Assembly (NCBI GenBank): GCA_036365455.1
Contig: JAWQUS010000032.1
Coordinates: forward strand, 18,670,001 to 18,734,000
Reading direction: 5' to 3'
DNA length: 64,000 nt
DNA from: Macrosoma leucophasiata
Lineage: Eukaryota; Arthropoda; Insecta; Lepidoptera; Hedylidae
A model generated the notes under the pieces. That model ran no database searches. It was not told the DNA's origin and saw only the letters and a list, made by a program, of their open reading frames with translations. Within the stretch, counting starts at the first letter, position 1, and each line of letters starts with the position of its first letter. Below are positions 48,483 to 52,369 of the stretch, piece after piece. The translations under genes and the position numbers were made by a program.

Positions 48483-50104
48483 TATATTAGAAACCATAAT
48501 TCTGTATAACCTGGAGGTCAAGCATCTTTTCATGTTTAAAGTTTTTAGTTTATGTACTTTTGACATTTATCAAAATATATAATTACTCTTAAAATAGAGC
48601 TTCATAAGCGTTAAAATAAAATAATGTAGTATCACAGAGATACATTATCTATGAGTATAGAATACTGTATGTAAATGACGCGATTTGTTCAACGCAAATT
48701 ATGTTTAGCCATGGTGGTATTTCAAAAATGTCTTTATGGTTTTCCCAGTCTATACAAATAGCAAAATTGTATAGATATTCATATTATTTATCAATGTATT
48801 TTTTACGTATATTTTCATTTTTGTTACTAACGACTGATTTTTTTTAACCCAATTTCTGACCTAATTAGTAGCCCGCCGGCAAGCTCCCACCGCTTGACAC
48901 TAAGGTATATTGAAGAAATAGACTAATATTGCATTTTTACTGGTAGAGCAAGATGAAATCAGACAACATAGCAGGCAGACACAGCAGGATAGTAATGGGT
49001 CCAATATGTGCAGAATCACAACAATTGGAACAAGCTGGAGGAGGTGTAAACCCAAAGAGGAGTCCAGATCTAACTTAGCCTATCATAACCACTACACTAA
49101 CATTTCAATTATATGTAAACCCTCCAGACACGAGAAAAATATGACAATTGAAATTCAATTGTGTCTCGCCGCCGGTGGCCTTACGTTCCTTGACAGGTTA
49201 ACTAATAACTTACATTTATATTGTAGTGTGGAAAGAAAGAGAATGGTAGTATAATGAATGTATTAACTGATTCTTTCCATATTATACAAAATTATTTAGT
49301 TTCTTTTTTATTAATTTATCATGTGTTTTTGATAATTATAAGTGGTTATTCACTCTAGGTTAGTTTAAAAAAAATGACAATGTAAAAGTGCTCTCCAGGA
49401 GCCCAATTATATGAAATAAATGAATAAACTGAAAACTGAATGATGGAAGAAGTTATCTTGCTAATTCTACTTGCTGTATAATGGAAGTGTTCTGTGGACA
49501 CGGCTCTCAGTTTATAAACTTATGACGTAATATTGACTGAAACTTTTATTATACCAAAGGTGTCCAAAATATTCAACATGTTGAAGTAAGGTAAGATATC
49601 AATTGTACTAGAATATTTTAAATATTGAACAAGAACAATATAGTGTTGAACACTAGTATTTCGCAGGTAGATTAGGTAATGCACTGGTGCTACGAGCACC
49701 GACACTTGAGCTCTACCACCAAAGAAATAAAACTTTATATGGTTACAGACAAATTTTACACCTGTAAAACAGGAAGTTACTATTGGTTTTGAATTTCATG
49801 AATTTCATGCAATCTCAGCCTATACAAGGATTTGATTACCAAACGAACTAATCAACGTACTACAATACTTTGTGTACATTTCTTATCATCCAATCACTAA
49901 CCAAAAAATTTTCAAGGCCAAACAAAACAAACATTAGCCAACCTTGCCAAGTTTTTCCACGGGCACCAGCGACGCAGGCTGCGGCTCCTTCTCTAGTTCC
50001 CCACTGGACCCTGATCGGGTGCCCCTGGTAGACCCTCGCGGAGTACTAGTCCCACTCCCACTGGGCTCCGACACGGCTTTCTCGTGGCTGTGGTGAGCCC
50101 CCAT
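16803..50104 (-). CDS. TLDc-domain protein, MEAK7/EAK-7/Rtc5-like, complete 11-exon gene
   Basis: Eleven exons (49943-50104, 31650-31712, 28470-28636, 24278-24398, 23854-23975, 23078-23298, 21515-21647, 20582-20725, 19432-19603, 17943-18029, 16803-16895) join in frame to 1485 nt, 494 residues. The TLDc domain (residues about 300-440) shows SHGLGANRFLHHTLAYRGPT, WRETHQYWGGPECALLQLYP, KMLYLNTHIRGYPQGLRAG and the closing IEVWGCG. The start MGAHHS fits an N-myristoylation site, as in MEAK7/EAK-7, which act at lysosomal or plasma membrane and link to TOR or insulin signalling; that function is inferred from the family only. A helical region (residues 76-285) precedes TLDc. The tail ISAADWIEHPDRYLLELAGR follows a basic coiled segment. 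The exact orthology within TLDc proteins is my inference. Three exons are associated with fresh minisatellites and one with an old duplicate. Intron 1 is 18 kb and hosts an LTR retrotransposon. Confidence 0.92.
16909..17181 (+). CDS. Unrecognised 90-codon reading frame in TLDc intron 10
   Basis: The frame (TTG at 16909 to TAG) encodes a protein-like sequence including EDKNPDPVQVRIAHEAFA, NMYYEVADFVRLVERANK and YGRRLKHHLWPI. There is no ATG near its start, but TTTTGGTAG at 16921-16932 could be a splice acceptor. It has mixed composition, unlike the AT-rich flanks. I do not recognise it; it may be a retroposed exon, a transposon fragment or an exon of an antisense gene. It starts 14 nt from TLDc exon 11, on the opposite strand. 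Confidence 0.35.
   Translation: MNYKSFGRLEDKNPDPVQVRIAHEAFATNHAIYVNMYYEVADFVRLVERANKTLVRPEKYVKYSIYGRRLKHHLWPIEGENQWKNVFYTS
17943..18029 (-). CDS. TLDc gene exon 10
   Basis: 29 codons, VWGCGDQASRETQLEIKKWQ then VREAERQRQ, between ATTTTCAG and CAG|GTAAGA. It closes the TLDc domain (IEVWGCG across the junction) and adds a charged helix. Confidence 0.93.
18093..18290 (+). mobile_element. Dispersed repeat R1
   Basis: CACTTCCCTCTAAAATGGTC to TTTTTCACGATAATCTGTAC. A nearly identical copy is at 51620-51812 and a reverse partial copy at 25652-25815. Probably the 3' portion of a LINE; no frame is kept. Confidence 0.7.
18291..18637 (+). mobile_element. LINE-like 3' end with (TTTCTA)n tail
   Basis: Includes GGTTATTCGCTCTAGGTAG and ends in six TTTCTA-type repeats. 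Related 3' ends lie at 49340-49445 and 51365-51465. Confidence 0.6.
18638..18960 (-). pseudogene. LINE reverse-transcriptase fragment (CR1/Jockey type)
   Basis: The minus strand carries KAFNRVDHQILLRK and SSGVPRGCILGRLLFPLYI, the fingers and palm entry of non-LTR reverse transcriptases. Stops and shifts interrupt it and the YxDD box is absent. It lies in TLDc intron 9. Confidence 0.8.
19432..19603 (-). CDS. TLDc gene exon 9, TLDc domain
   Basis: 57 codons from FAVVEQAAKMLYLNTHIRGY to FNFKGTPYTLLAIE, between GTCCAG and GAG|GTACGT. Strong TLDc core signature. Confidence 0.93.
19800..20640. repeat. Minisatellite A, end of TLDc exon 8 plus splice donor
   Basis: Seven units at exact 101-bp spacing (donor motifs ctcac at 20577, 20476, 20375, 20274, 20173, 20072, 19971), then shorter degenerate units (19885, 19816). 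Each unit is about 50 nt of exon 8 and 51 nt of intron, with donor AC|GTGAGT kept in all regular units. Units look almost identical, so the array is young. The long frames through it are artefacts. Confidence 0.95.
20582..20725 (-). CDS. TLDc gene exon 8, TLDc domain
   Basis: Encodes GPTLVVISGEAAGGG to WRETHQYWGGPECALLQLYP, between ATTGCAG and CCCAC|GTGAGT. The last 17 codons and donor seed minisatellite A. Reading past the donor meets TGA at once, so retention would truncate the TLDc domain. Confidence 0.93.
20801..21336. mobile_element. MITE with GGTTGCACCAAGATATTTG ends
   Basis: Left end TAAGCCTAGGTTGCACCAAG and right end are inverted with one difference over 27 bp. It is split by the S2 element at 20863-21229. 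Part copies lie at 51950-52020 and 56085-56690. Confidence 0.8.
20863..21229 (+). mobile_element. SINE-like S2, full copy with 13-bp target duplication
   Basis: ATATCTAATGCTT occurs at 20850-20862 and again at 21230-21242, so this copy was inserted by retroposition. It begins GGAAGCGCGCATGGCCC and ends with a TTA microsatellite. Other copies: 5597-5935, 10543-10852, 15784-16080, 23350-23577. Confidence 0.9.
21515..21647 (-). CDS. TLDc gene exon 7, TLDc domain start
   Basis: Encodes GTSASAAWLARLVCAVPSHW to GANRFLHHTLAY, between GCGTCAG and CAG|GTGCGT. It contains the SRSHGLGANRF motif that opens TLDc domains. Confidence 0.92.
21648..21896. other. TLDc intron 6, unique part
   Basis: Between exon 7 and minisatellite B. 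An inverted pair GGTTATTACGTCT/AGACGTAATAACTACGATC lies at about 21755-21790. Nothing else seen. Confidence 0.5.
21900..23170. repeat. Minisatellite B, end of TLDc exon 6 plus splice donor
   Basis: Ten splice-donor copies start at plus positions 23071, 22940, 22809, 22678, 22547, 22416, 22285, 22154, 22025 and 21918. Spacing is 131 bp seven times, then 129 and 107. Each unit has about 93 nt of exon 6 and 38 nt of intron. The donor is GTATGTG, GTAAGTG or, once, GTAGGTG. The exon 6 frame stays open through the whole block. Confidence 0.96.
23078..23298 (-). CDS. TLDc gene exon 6
   Basis: 73 codons from YCVHMLATRH to the proline-rich RPPPQPHP, ending at CCCG|GTATGT. The acceptor GGTCAG has a poor pyrimidine tract but gives the only open phase. 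The last 93 nt and donor are repeated nine times on the 3' side. Which donor is used cannot be read from sequence; the first keeps the frame to exon 7. Confidence 0.88.
23350..23577 (+). mobile_element. SINE-like S2 copy, 3' truncated
   Basis: S2 sequence breaks off after GACAGCGGGTTGGC. It begins 50 bp upstream of exon 6 and may explain the poor acceptor tract there. 23578-23853 holds a tRNA-like fragment near 23715-23760. Confidence 0.75.
23854..23975 (-). CDS. TLDc gene exon 5
   Basis: 40 codons plus two bases (INKTLSAVVKGCFNN to HRLIFPVH) between TTTTGCAG and ATAG|GTAAGT. Phase fits exons 4 and 6. Confidence 0.9.
24278..24398 (-). CDS. TLDc gene exon 4
   Basis: Encodes MFSSDEEEAVVRPDDLRSLL and YVSYKLSMDHYPEGPQTCLM, between ACTGGCAG and ATG|GTAGGA. 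An acidic segment precedes a conserved helix. Confidence 0.9.
24527..24665 (-). mobile_element. 5'-truncated retroelement 3' end, family L1
   Basis: TATGTATGTATCTTCACGCC and GGTCCCTAACGGGGTAGG mark the 3' end of a dispersed family. Other copies: 58925-59056 (plus) and a 58-bp copy at 47898-47955. Confidence 0.75.
25179..25472 (+). mobile_element. SINE-like element, family S1 (reference copy)
   Basis: It starts TGGTGGTAGAGCTCCAGTGA, contains GTTCCGGTCAGGTGGTAATG, and ends CATAAAAAAAAAAAA. The A-tail and many truncated copies indicate retroposition. The TGGTGGTAGAGCTC start resembles a tRNA A box, so pol III origin is possible but unproved. No coding capacity. It is the commonest repeat in the window. 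Confidence 0.85.
25652..25815 (-). mobile_element. Dispersed repeat R1, reverse copy
   Basis: Reverse partial copy of the repeat at 18093-18290. A CCGCGACTTCGTCCGCGG-type repeat edge follows near 25860-25945. Confidence 0.65.
26019..26307 (+). mobile_element. SINE-like S1 copy
   Basis: GGTGGTAGAGTTCCGGTGAC to CATTACATAAAAC, about full length. TLDc intron 3. 26308-27021 holds no recognisable feature. Confidence 0.8.
27022..27272. mobile_element. Mariner-type MITE, family M1
   Basis: 251 bp between TA dinucleotides. It begins CAGTATCCAACAAG and ends CTTGATGAGCACTG, with arms continuing for about 90 bp at reduced identity. Confidence 0.85.
27295..27316. repeat. (AATG)n microsatellite
   Basis: Five ATGA-type units at the start of an A-rich stretch that runs to 27540. 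No gene. Confidence 0.8.
27738..28100 (-). pseudogene. Duplicated copy of TLDc exon 3 and its 3' intron
   Basis: This block repeats 28243-28570, including intronic words such as TATTTTTAAGAAACTTCC. The exon part (27985-28095) encodes HIPLSAFRLQCERILA as in the real exon, but has TAA where the exon has TGC (in TGKCKN) and has lost the GT donor. Confidence 0.85.
28470..28636 (-). CDS. TLDc gene exon 3
   Basis: Encodes QYLFPLYPELARQFFKYVHR to IIETYV plus two bases, between TTCCAG and CAG|GTACGG. A diverged second copy with a stop lies at about 27985-28095. Confidence 0.93.
28940..29185. repeat. Dispersed repeat, second copy of 200-430
   Basis: CCACGCTTGGCAGGCGGATT to GGTCGTCACCTCCCGAC. See 200-430. 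A partial reverse match is at 59325-59420. Confidence 0.6.
29186..29430. other. Low-complexity stretch rich in short inverted words
   Basis: CATAGTGT recurs three times and AGTGCCGAACTT twice, with a short palindrome CGGACGTACGTCCG at about 29267. Probably a decayed repeat. Confidence 0.45.
29432..29712 (+). mobile_element. SINE-like S1 copy
   Basis: GGTGGTGGAGCTCCAGTGAC to CCATTACATAAAAAAAA, full length. Confidence 0.85.
29950..30306. mobile_element. MITE family M2 with duplicated inverted end
   Basis: CCGGAGGGGAGTAGCCATAT at the left and TATGGCTACTCCCCTCCGG at the right are inverted. A second right-hand end follows head-to-head, so 30186-30303 forms a hairpin with arms of about 50 bp. Other copies: 39115-39790 (interrupted), 52030-52067 with 55809-56080 (interrupted), 63495-63835. 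Confidence 0.8.
30729..30992 (-). mobile_element. SINE-like S1 copy, reverse
   Basis: T-run to CTGGAGCTCTAACACCAG. 30304-30728 and 30993-31649 show nothing else recognisable. Confidence 0.8.
31650..31712 (-). CDS. TLDc gene exon 2
   Basis: 21 codons (LLVQRSQKEDGINGVTEKSFT) between TTTGTTACAG and ACA|GTAAGT. It is too short to stand out alone; splice sites and phase support it. Confidence 0.82.
32082..32456 (+). repeat. 5' LTR
   Basis: TGTTGGCAACATCACG to ATTCGCTAACA, 375 bp. A TATAAAA box at about 32223 lies upstream of the likely start of transcription. Confidence 0.96.
32485..33795 (+). CDS. Retrotransposon Gag with protease
   Basis: 437 residues from the ATG at 32485 (MGNKRRKNRR, strongly basic start; a GTG at 32470 is in frame but less likely). 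The capsid-like region contains WLNIIQSYAETFSW and later two zinc knuckles: CYSCGGNHKRNQC (CX2CX3HX4C) and CNFCGRKGHVESIC (CX2CX4HX4C). The aspartic protease motif FIDTGSSCSLIS is near the C-terminus, in the Gag frame. The product should package element RNA and mature the polyprotein. Confidence 0.93.
   Translation: MGNKRRKNRRSSSTDVSSSESTRTPSPRPSKRRKKSDRRLSKDKVSRGNDTGTVSHSNSATLNNFIPEFDPLVDNINAWLNIIQSYAETFSWSDEIIRYQALNKLRGSAKIWYDSFLKTDNTWPSWKWVTWHDKLSSSFKIQRNMFELLKNIIERKPLENQSLYEFYFDQKCMIDRLKLNFSDQDIISIIVGNIGDTNIEVNNFRSCDQLASFLHSRNYKSKKPLIGVRELQQKYQPLATSSSNTCQNNTLPSLSGPTRNVQSYSNTSNPEDMSQIIRNKRIIKCYSCGGNHKRNQCDQNKCNFCGRKGHVESICFHKKNIKHEERPSTSEIKLLSSSNSRDKFVKKIIIDNVLTHDAFIDTGSSCSLISESLVKKHNLPRFALPAPVSLQGFSKKQIKRVNQCIKVSLEIDSVTVKKVEFYIIDELIGCDILIGI
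33792..36581 (+). CDS. Retrotransposon Pol: RT, RNase H, integrase
   Basis: The frame is -1 to gag and overlaps its stop as ATGA (33792-33795); it is open back to about 33771. Reverse transcriptase has LDLKSGYYQI, GLVNAPSCFQ and the catalytic YLDD (about 34490). RNase H has LYTDASREGIAG. Integrase has an HHCC zinc-binding region (HDNLGHFS ... NCLNCIYYK), then D (MDHLGPF), D (ITDAGSGF) and E (SNGQAERF). All key catalytic residues are present. About 930 residues, normal for Ty3/gypsy Pol lacking the protease. Confidence 0.95.
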   Translation: MTEWPDLVYSRVGQLLTFDYAAKLTDFCNKISEVEFDADSHHAELISLFKNYSQCIAFNIAQLGKVNDYEMVINVSDTRPIECRPFRSSHTDRQIIRDIVEELLNNNIIRNSSSPYASPALLVNKKNGEKRLCIDHRLLNKKTIKDKYPMPRIEDLVDRLNGHRCFTSLDLKSGYYQISMSENQNSIEKTAFITEDGHFEFLRMPFGLVNAPSCFQKIMNKVLGNLRFGNVIIYLDDVYLVTQTVDENLKLLEEVLKIFRKAGLTLNLKKCHFFKTKIEFLGYKIKPDMVMPNESKLEAVKDFPTPRSVHQLRQFLGLISYFRKFIKNCAVLSAPLTKLLKKDSTWKWENIHDQTFVTLKEQLTTDSVLTIFDPTKESVLYTDASREGIAGILMQVTNEGEKPVHYYSRQTTNDEKRYHSFELELLAIVSSLQKFRLYLLGTQFKIVTDCSAVRHALSKKEIIPRIARWVLSTQEFSFEIVHREGSRMQHVDALSRNPIQIGNQTELELVMSITEADWLLSVQLQDNDLTKIKDILESGDADNNKDIFDKYELLGNKVYRRTTQGRRWVVPKKCIWQVIKSNHDNLGHFSVDKTVERIQYSYWFPRLRYKVKKYIKNCLNCIYYKNKAGRKEGELYSLPKYAQPFHTLHMDHLGPFVETERKNKYLLVIVDAFTKFVFVFAVQSTRSSEIIAELDNLTKTFGNPRRLITDAGSGFTSKEFVTYCNTKNIRLHIAATGMPRSNGQAERFNKTILEAMRTLGANTTEDGWDMHVKVLQQGLNSTVHKTTKAVPSEVFFGYRLRTDSDILAPEPDNAEVLDLSDLRRSVDSNIRANAEKQKERFDGSRIKAKVYKEDDLVLIKIQSKTNDGQSKKLMPTYKGPFQVKKVIGNDRYEVADLRGAERSNKKYTGVAAAENMKPWIRIDDWTPDL
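36582..37158 (+). repeat. Retrotransposon 3' untranslated region with direct repeats
   Basis: Two direct repeats of about 125 bp (about 36768-36893 and 36894-37015) share AAGTGCAAATTATTCCT and GGTCCTTAAGTGA. A hairpin GGTGTCAG/CTGACACC lies just before the 3' LTR (about 37126-37144). No clear polypurine tract was seen at the LTR edge. Confidence 0.75.
37159..37533 (+). repeat. 3' LTR
   Basis: 375 bp. I found no difference from the 5' LTR reading them side by side, which implies a very recent insertion. Confidence 0.96.
37766..38830. other. TLDc intron 1, no feature identified
   Basis: AT-rich with a TTTA/TTTATT-rich patch at 38085-38145. The frame at 38348-38551 (minus) has no recognisable content. 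Confidence 0.5.
38830..39025 (-). mobile_element. SINE-like S1 variant, truncated
   Basis: T-run and TATGTCACGAATGTGGCAAAC to AAACTCTGCCACCAGTA, with the middle deleted. Confidence 0.7.
39115..39790. mobile_element. MITE M2 interrupted by SINE-like S3
   Basis: M2 sequence at 39115-39242 and 39632-39790 is split by an S3 copy (39243-39631, GAGGGAGTTTTGGCGGGAAC to an A-run). Confidence 0.75.
39791..41400. other. TLDc intron 1, mostly featureless
   Basis: No protein-like frame. 41000-41160 is rich in CGATAGTA/TATCGATAG words. Otherwise nothing recognised. Confidence 0.45.
41407..41593 (+). mobile_element. Fold-back element enclosing a tRNA-like sequence
   Basis: Arms of 34 bp (41407-41440 and 41560-41593, AAAGAAAAATGGAAAGAAAA and complement, one mismatch) enclose a 76-nt tRNA-like segment at 41484-41559. 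The segment has a complementary acceptor stem, a D arm GCTCAATTGGAAGAGC and a T arm GCGAGTTCGAGTCTCGT. The anticodon stem has a mismatch and an extra base, so it is not called a functional tRNA. Confidence 0.75.
41685..41985. mobile_element. Two short dispersed repeat fragments
   Basis: 41685-41905 is the reverse of the ATTATAAATGCGAAAG to CGGGCAACAGCTAGT family. 41905-41985 is a fragment of hAT MITE H1 ending GTTTGGGATCCTCTG. Confidence 0.65.
42183..42450 (-). mobile_element. SINE-like S1 copy, reverse
   Basis: TTTTTTCATGTAATGGAAGTGG to CTGGAGCTCTATCACCAGT, with a short central deletion. Confidence 0.8.
42539..42826 (+). mobile_element. SINE-like S1 copy
   Basis: CTGGTGGTAGAGTTCCAAGT to CCTTATATAAAAAAAA. 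Head-to-head with the preceding copy, 90 bp apart. Confidence 0.8.
42965..43299. mobile_element. TA-flanked MITE M3, ACGTGACCAT ends
   Basis: ACGTGACCATACG and TGGTCACGT are inverted ends flanked by TA. A relative is at 58303-58696. Internal words CGTACCCGACTGAAGTTGT and CCCGTTATCGG are shared. Confidence 0.75.
43646..43890 (+). mobile_element. Short dispersed repeat (ACTAGCTGAACCGGC)
   Basis: ACTAGCTGAACCGGCAAACT to GATTTATATATTTATAG. A close relative is at 48202-48480. Confidence 0.65.
44110..44690. other. Unassigned GC-rich segment
   Basis: Unlike its AT-rich flanks, this block is GC-rich and has overlapping frames of 60-100 codons on both strands. No domain or splice support. It may be LINE or transposon remains. 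Confidence 0.4.
44738..45028 (-). mobile_element. SINE-like S1 copy, reverse
   Basis: T-run, GTAATTGACGTGGCAAACAA to CTGGAGCTCTACGACCAGTA. Confidence 0.85.
45488..46003 (-). pseudogene. Jockey/R1-like LINE ORF2 fragment
   Basis: The minus strand carries IRAGVPQGSSVSPAFYTAYT (RT palm entry) at about 45850-45925. After an internal deletion, RPRRLQVQQNATLRLINSAG and KYVHNDVIARELRVE follow at about 45560-45670, the C-terminal region of jockey-type ORF2. Stops and frame changes interrupt it. Confidence 0.82.
46564..46912. mobile_element. hAT-type MITE H1, with 8-bp duplication
   Basis: CAGTGATTCCTAAAGTGG to AGTTTGGGAACCTCTG, flanked by CTCTAGAT on both sides (46556-46563 and 46913-46920). 349 bp. 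Confidence 0.92.
47093..47272 (+). mobile_element. SINE-like S1 copy, 5' truncated
   Basis: GGTCCCATAATAACTATTAC to CTTCGTTATATATAAAAG. Confidence 0.7.
47821..48019. mobile_element. MITE M4 carrying a 58-bp retroelement stub
   Basis: Inverted ends CCGCCTTATTCATAAA and TTTATGAATAAGGGGG. Inside, 47898-47955 is a 58-bp stub of family L1 flanked by the 7-bp duplication TCAAATG (47891-47897 and 47956-47962). An M4 copy without the stub is at 61646-61799. Confidence 0.85.
48202..48480 (+). mobile_element. Short dispersed repeat ending in (TA)n
   Basis: ACTAGCTGACCCGGAAAACT to GCAATTGATTTTTATATA, then a TA run at 48447-48478. Confidence 0.7.
48481..49942. other. TLDc intron 1 next to exon 1
   Basis: Contains a LINE 3' end at 49340-49445 (also at 51365-51465), and a decayed S1 piece at 49630-49725. 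A repeated segment GACAATTGAAATTCAATTGT with flanks occurs at 47657 and 49142. No exon was seen. Confidence 0.5.
49943..50104 (-). CDS. TLDc gene exon 1 (start, myristoylation motif)
   Basis: 54 codons from MGAHHSHEKAV through a Ser/Gly/Thr-rich stretch to VEKLGK. The donor AAG|GTTGGC is weak at +3 and +4 but keeps G at +5; the frame meets a stop just beyond. Phase 0 matches exon 2. Confidence 0.85.
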
Positions 50105-52020
50105 CACTATTACTATTGACTACACTTAACACGTAAGCACAACACTAAACAGTTTTGGTTATTCGTTGAGATTGGAATGGAAAAATTGTCTTTTCATTTC
50201 ATGACAAACTCACAGCTTCCTGGTGATCGTTTGACGTTTCCACAGAAATGAGAGAAATGAAAGGTGAACAGCTGTCATGCTGTCATCAAATGACACTGAC
50301 AACTGACAGCCACCTGACAGATAAAATAGCCATAGAGTACAATTTAAGATCGGATACCACAGATCATTAAATTAACAAGATTTTTTTATATGACTTGCCA
50401 TGCATCATGCATCATAGTTCATCATAGTGATTTTGTCCGATTCGAAGATTATTTTTATGTATTTCCAAATTAAGTTTTATGCCTTTTATGCAAAGAAATT
50501 CTAAACACACAGCTCTATAGGTACATAGATTTAGTAGCTACAATATTATATCTTTGACTTCACATTAAGCTTCCTTGTGCGGTGTAATATGTGGTACACT
50601 TAATAAAAAAGAAGCCCGGTTGTAAAAATAAAAAAAAACGTGTACAATTCACAAGTGGTAGAAACATAGATGTCTAACGAAGTAGATAATAAATCTATGG
50701 GTAGAAATAAAATCTTCAAAATGAATTTATGTGTCTGTCTCTTTTTAATGTTGCTTTTTCGTTTCATAGATTTTCAAATCACAGCAATGATAAAGAACAC
50801 TCGGTAGATAGTATAAGTTTGCAGGTATGCAGGCTTTGCTATTTAGGCTTAAAATCACAAAAAATACTTTAAGATTTGACTAATAATTATTTATTTAAGC
50901 TATCGATGCCACACATCGAAATGTAAAAGGAGATGTTGCGAACTCGGCTCTAGTTCGTACATGTCCTCAAAAAATGGGTAAATTAAAGAAGAAGCCGAAA
51001 AAAATACAATTAATTTATTGAAGAATATTTTAGAGTTACTACCACATTTTATTCAAACGATTTTATCATTTTCAACCATATTCTACATGGCGGCGATAAA
51101 ACCGACGCTTATTTAAATTGGAAATCGATAAGTTTTTAGTATTGTATAAGTTCTTAGTATTAACACATGAAATCGATTTCGAAAGTATTTAGAAAATATT
51201 ACTTTTTTCTCCAAGTACTAAAATATACTCAAAAAACAAAAAAAGTGAAAATGTCAAAATGACATCGCCCGCCATAATCGCCATGTCGGTTTGAGTTGCA
51301 ATTCTAACGGAAAAGAATATTTTGTAACTGCAAACAAAGCTAAATACGTAAAACTATGCACTGCTATTCACTCTAGGTTAGTTTAAAAAAAAATGACGAT
51401 GTAAAAGTGCTCTCCAGGAGCCTAATTATATGAAATAAATGAATAAACTGAATAAACTGAGTAAAAAACGTTTTTATATTGATTTTGTCTGATAATGTAA
51501 GATAAATAAAATAATGTGAATATCCTGGCTGAAAATGAATTCCATCTCTTTTTTTTCCATATATCCGGAACAGTCATGCACGCTTAAATATCTTTGCCTT
51601 TGGCGGCGTCGTGTGGCGGGTTGCTCACTTCCCTCTAAAATGGTCGAGGAGGGCAATGGCTATCACATGCGTCATACTCGTGAACGGGTGCTGTTGGTGG
51701 GGACTGGTCTGTTCTGGTTTGCAGGAGCTACATCACATTTAGTAGATAGCAGTTTATTTTCATCTATGCTATGGACGTTCACATTATTTGATTTTTCACG
51801 ATAATCTGTACTAGATTTAAGCTCTAACTAACTACTGGGAATCTAGTCCAGTCGCTCTTGGAAGAGCGGCTGGACTAGATTCCCAGTAGGTCGCGAGTTC
51901 GAATCTCGCCTGAAGTCAAATTTTTCTTTCCATTTTTCTTTAAAAATAAAATAACTTTAACTGTAACAAAAGTCGTAAATGTTACAATAACTTTGACAAA
52001 TATCATGGTGCAACCCAGGC
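50105..52020. other. Upstream region of the TLDc gene
   Basis: Presumed promoter side of the TLDc gene; no clear TATA box at a useful distance. 51365-51465 is a LINE 3' end. 51620-51812 is repeat R1. 51833-51888 is a near-perfect 56-bp palindrome of half a tRNA-like repeat, followed by the rest of that repeat to about 51950. Confidence 0.55.
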
Positions 52021-52369
52021 TAAGATAATGTAAGCCCATAGAGCAACACCGGAGAGGAGTAGCCATAATGAAGAATGTTACTAAGTATGCTAAATCGCTT
52101 GAAATTTTGTCACAGTAAAGCCTGTATGTATACAAATACACTAGTTTTTGTTGAAGTAAAAAATACCTAGTAGTTTTGATTTTATAGGCATTCAAAGTTT
52201 CGAAAAATATCGAATCCCGCTAATAGCCCCGTGATCGCTTGTGACGTCATATCACAACGCGCGAACGCGCCGCGGCCCGCTCAGTATCAATTATGGGCAG
52301 TATTTTGTTGTTTTCGTCCGTGTATTACGTTTATAGTGTAATAATAGTAAATATTATTCGATTAATAAA

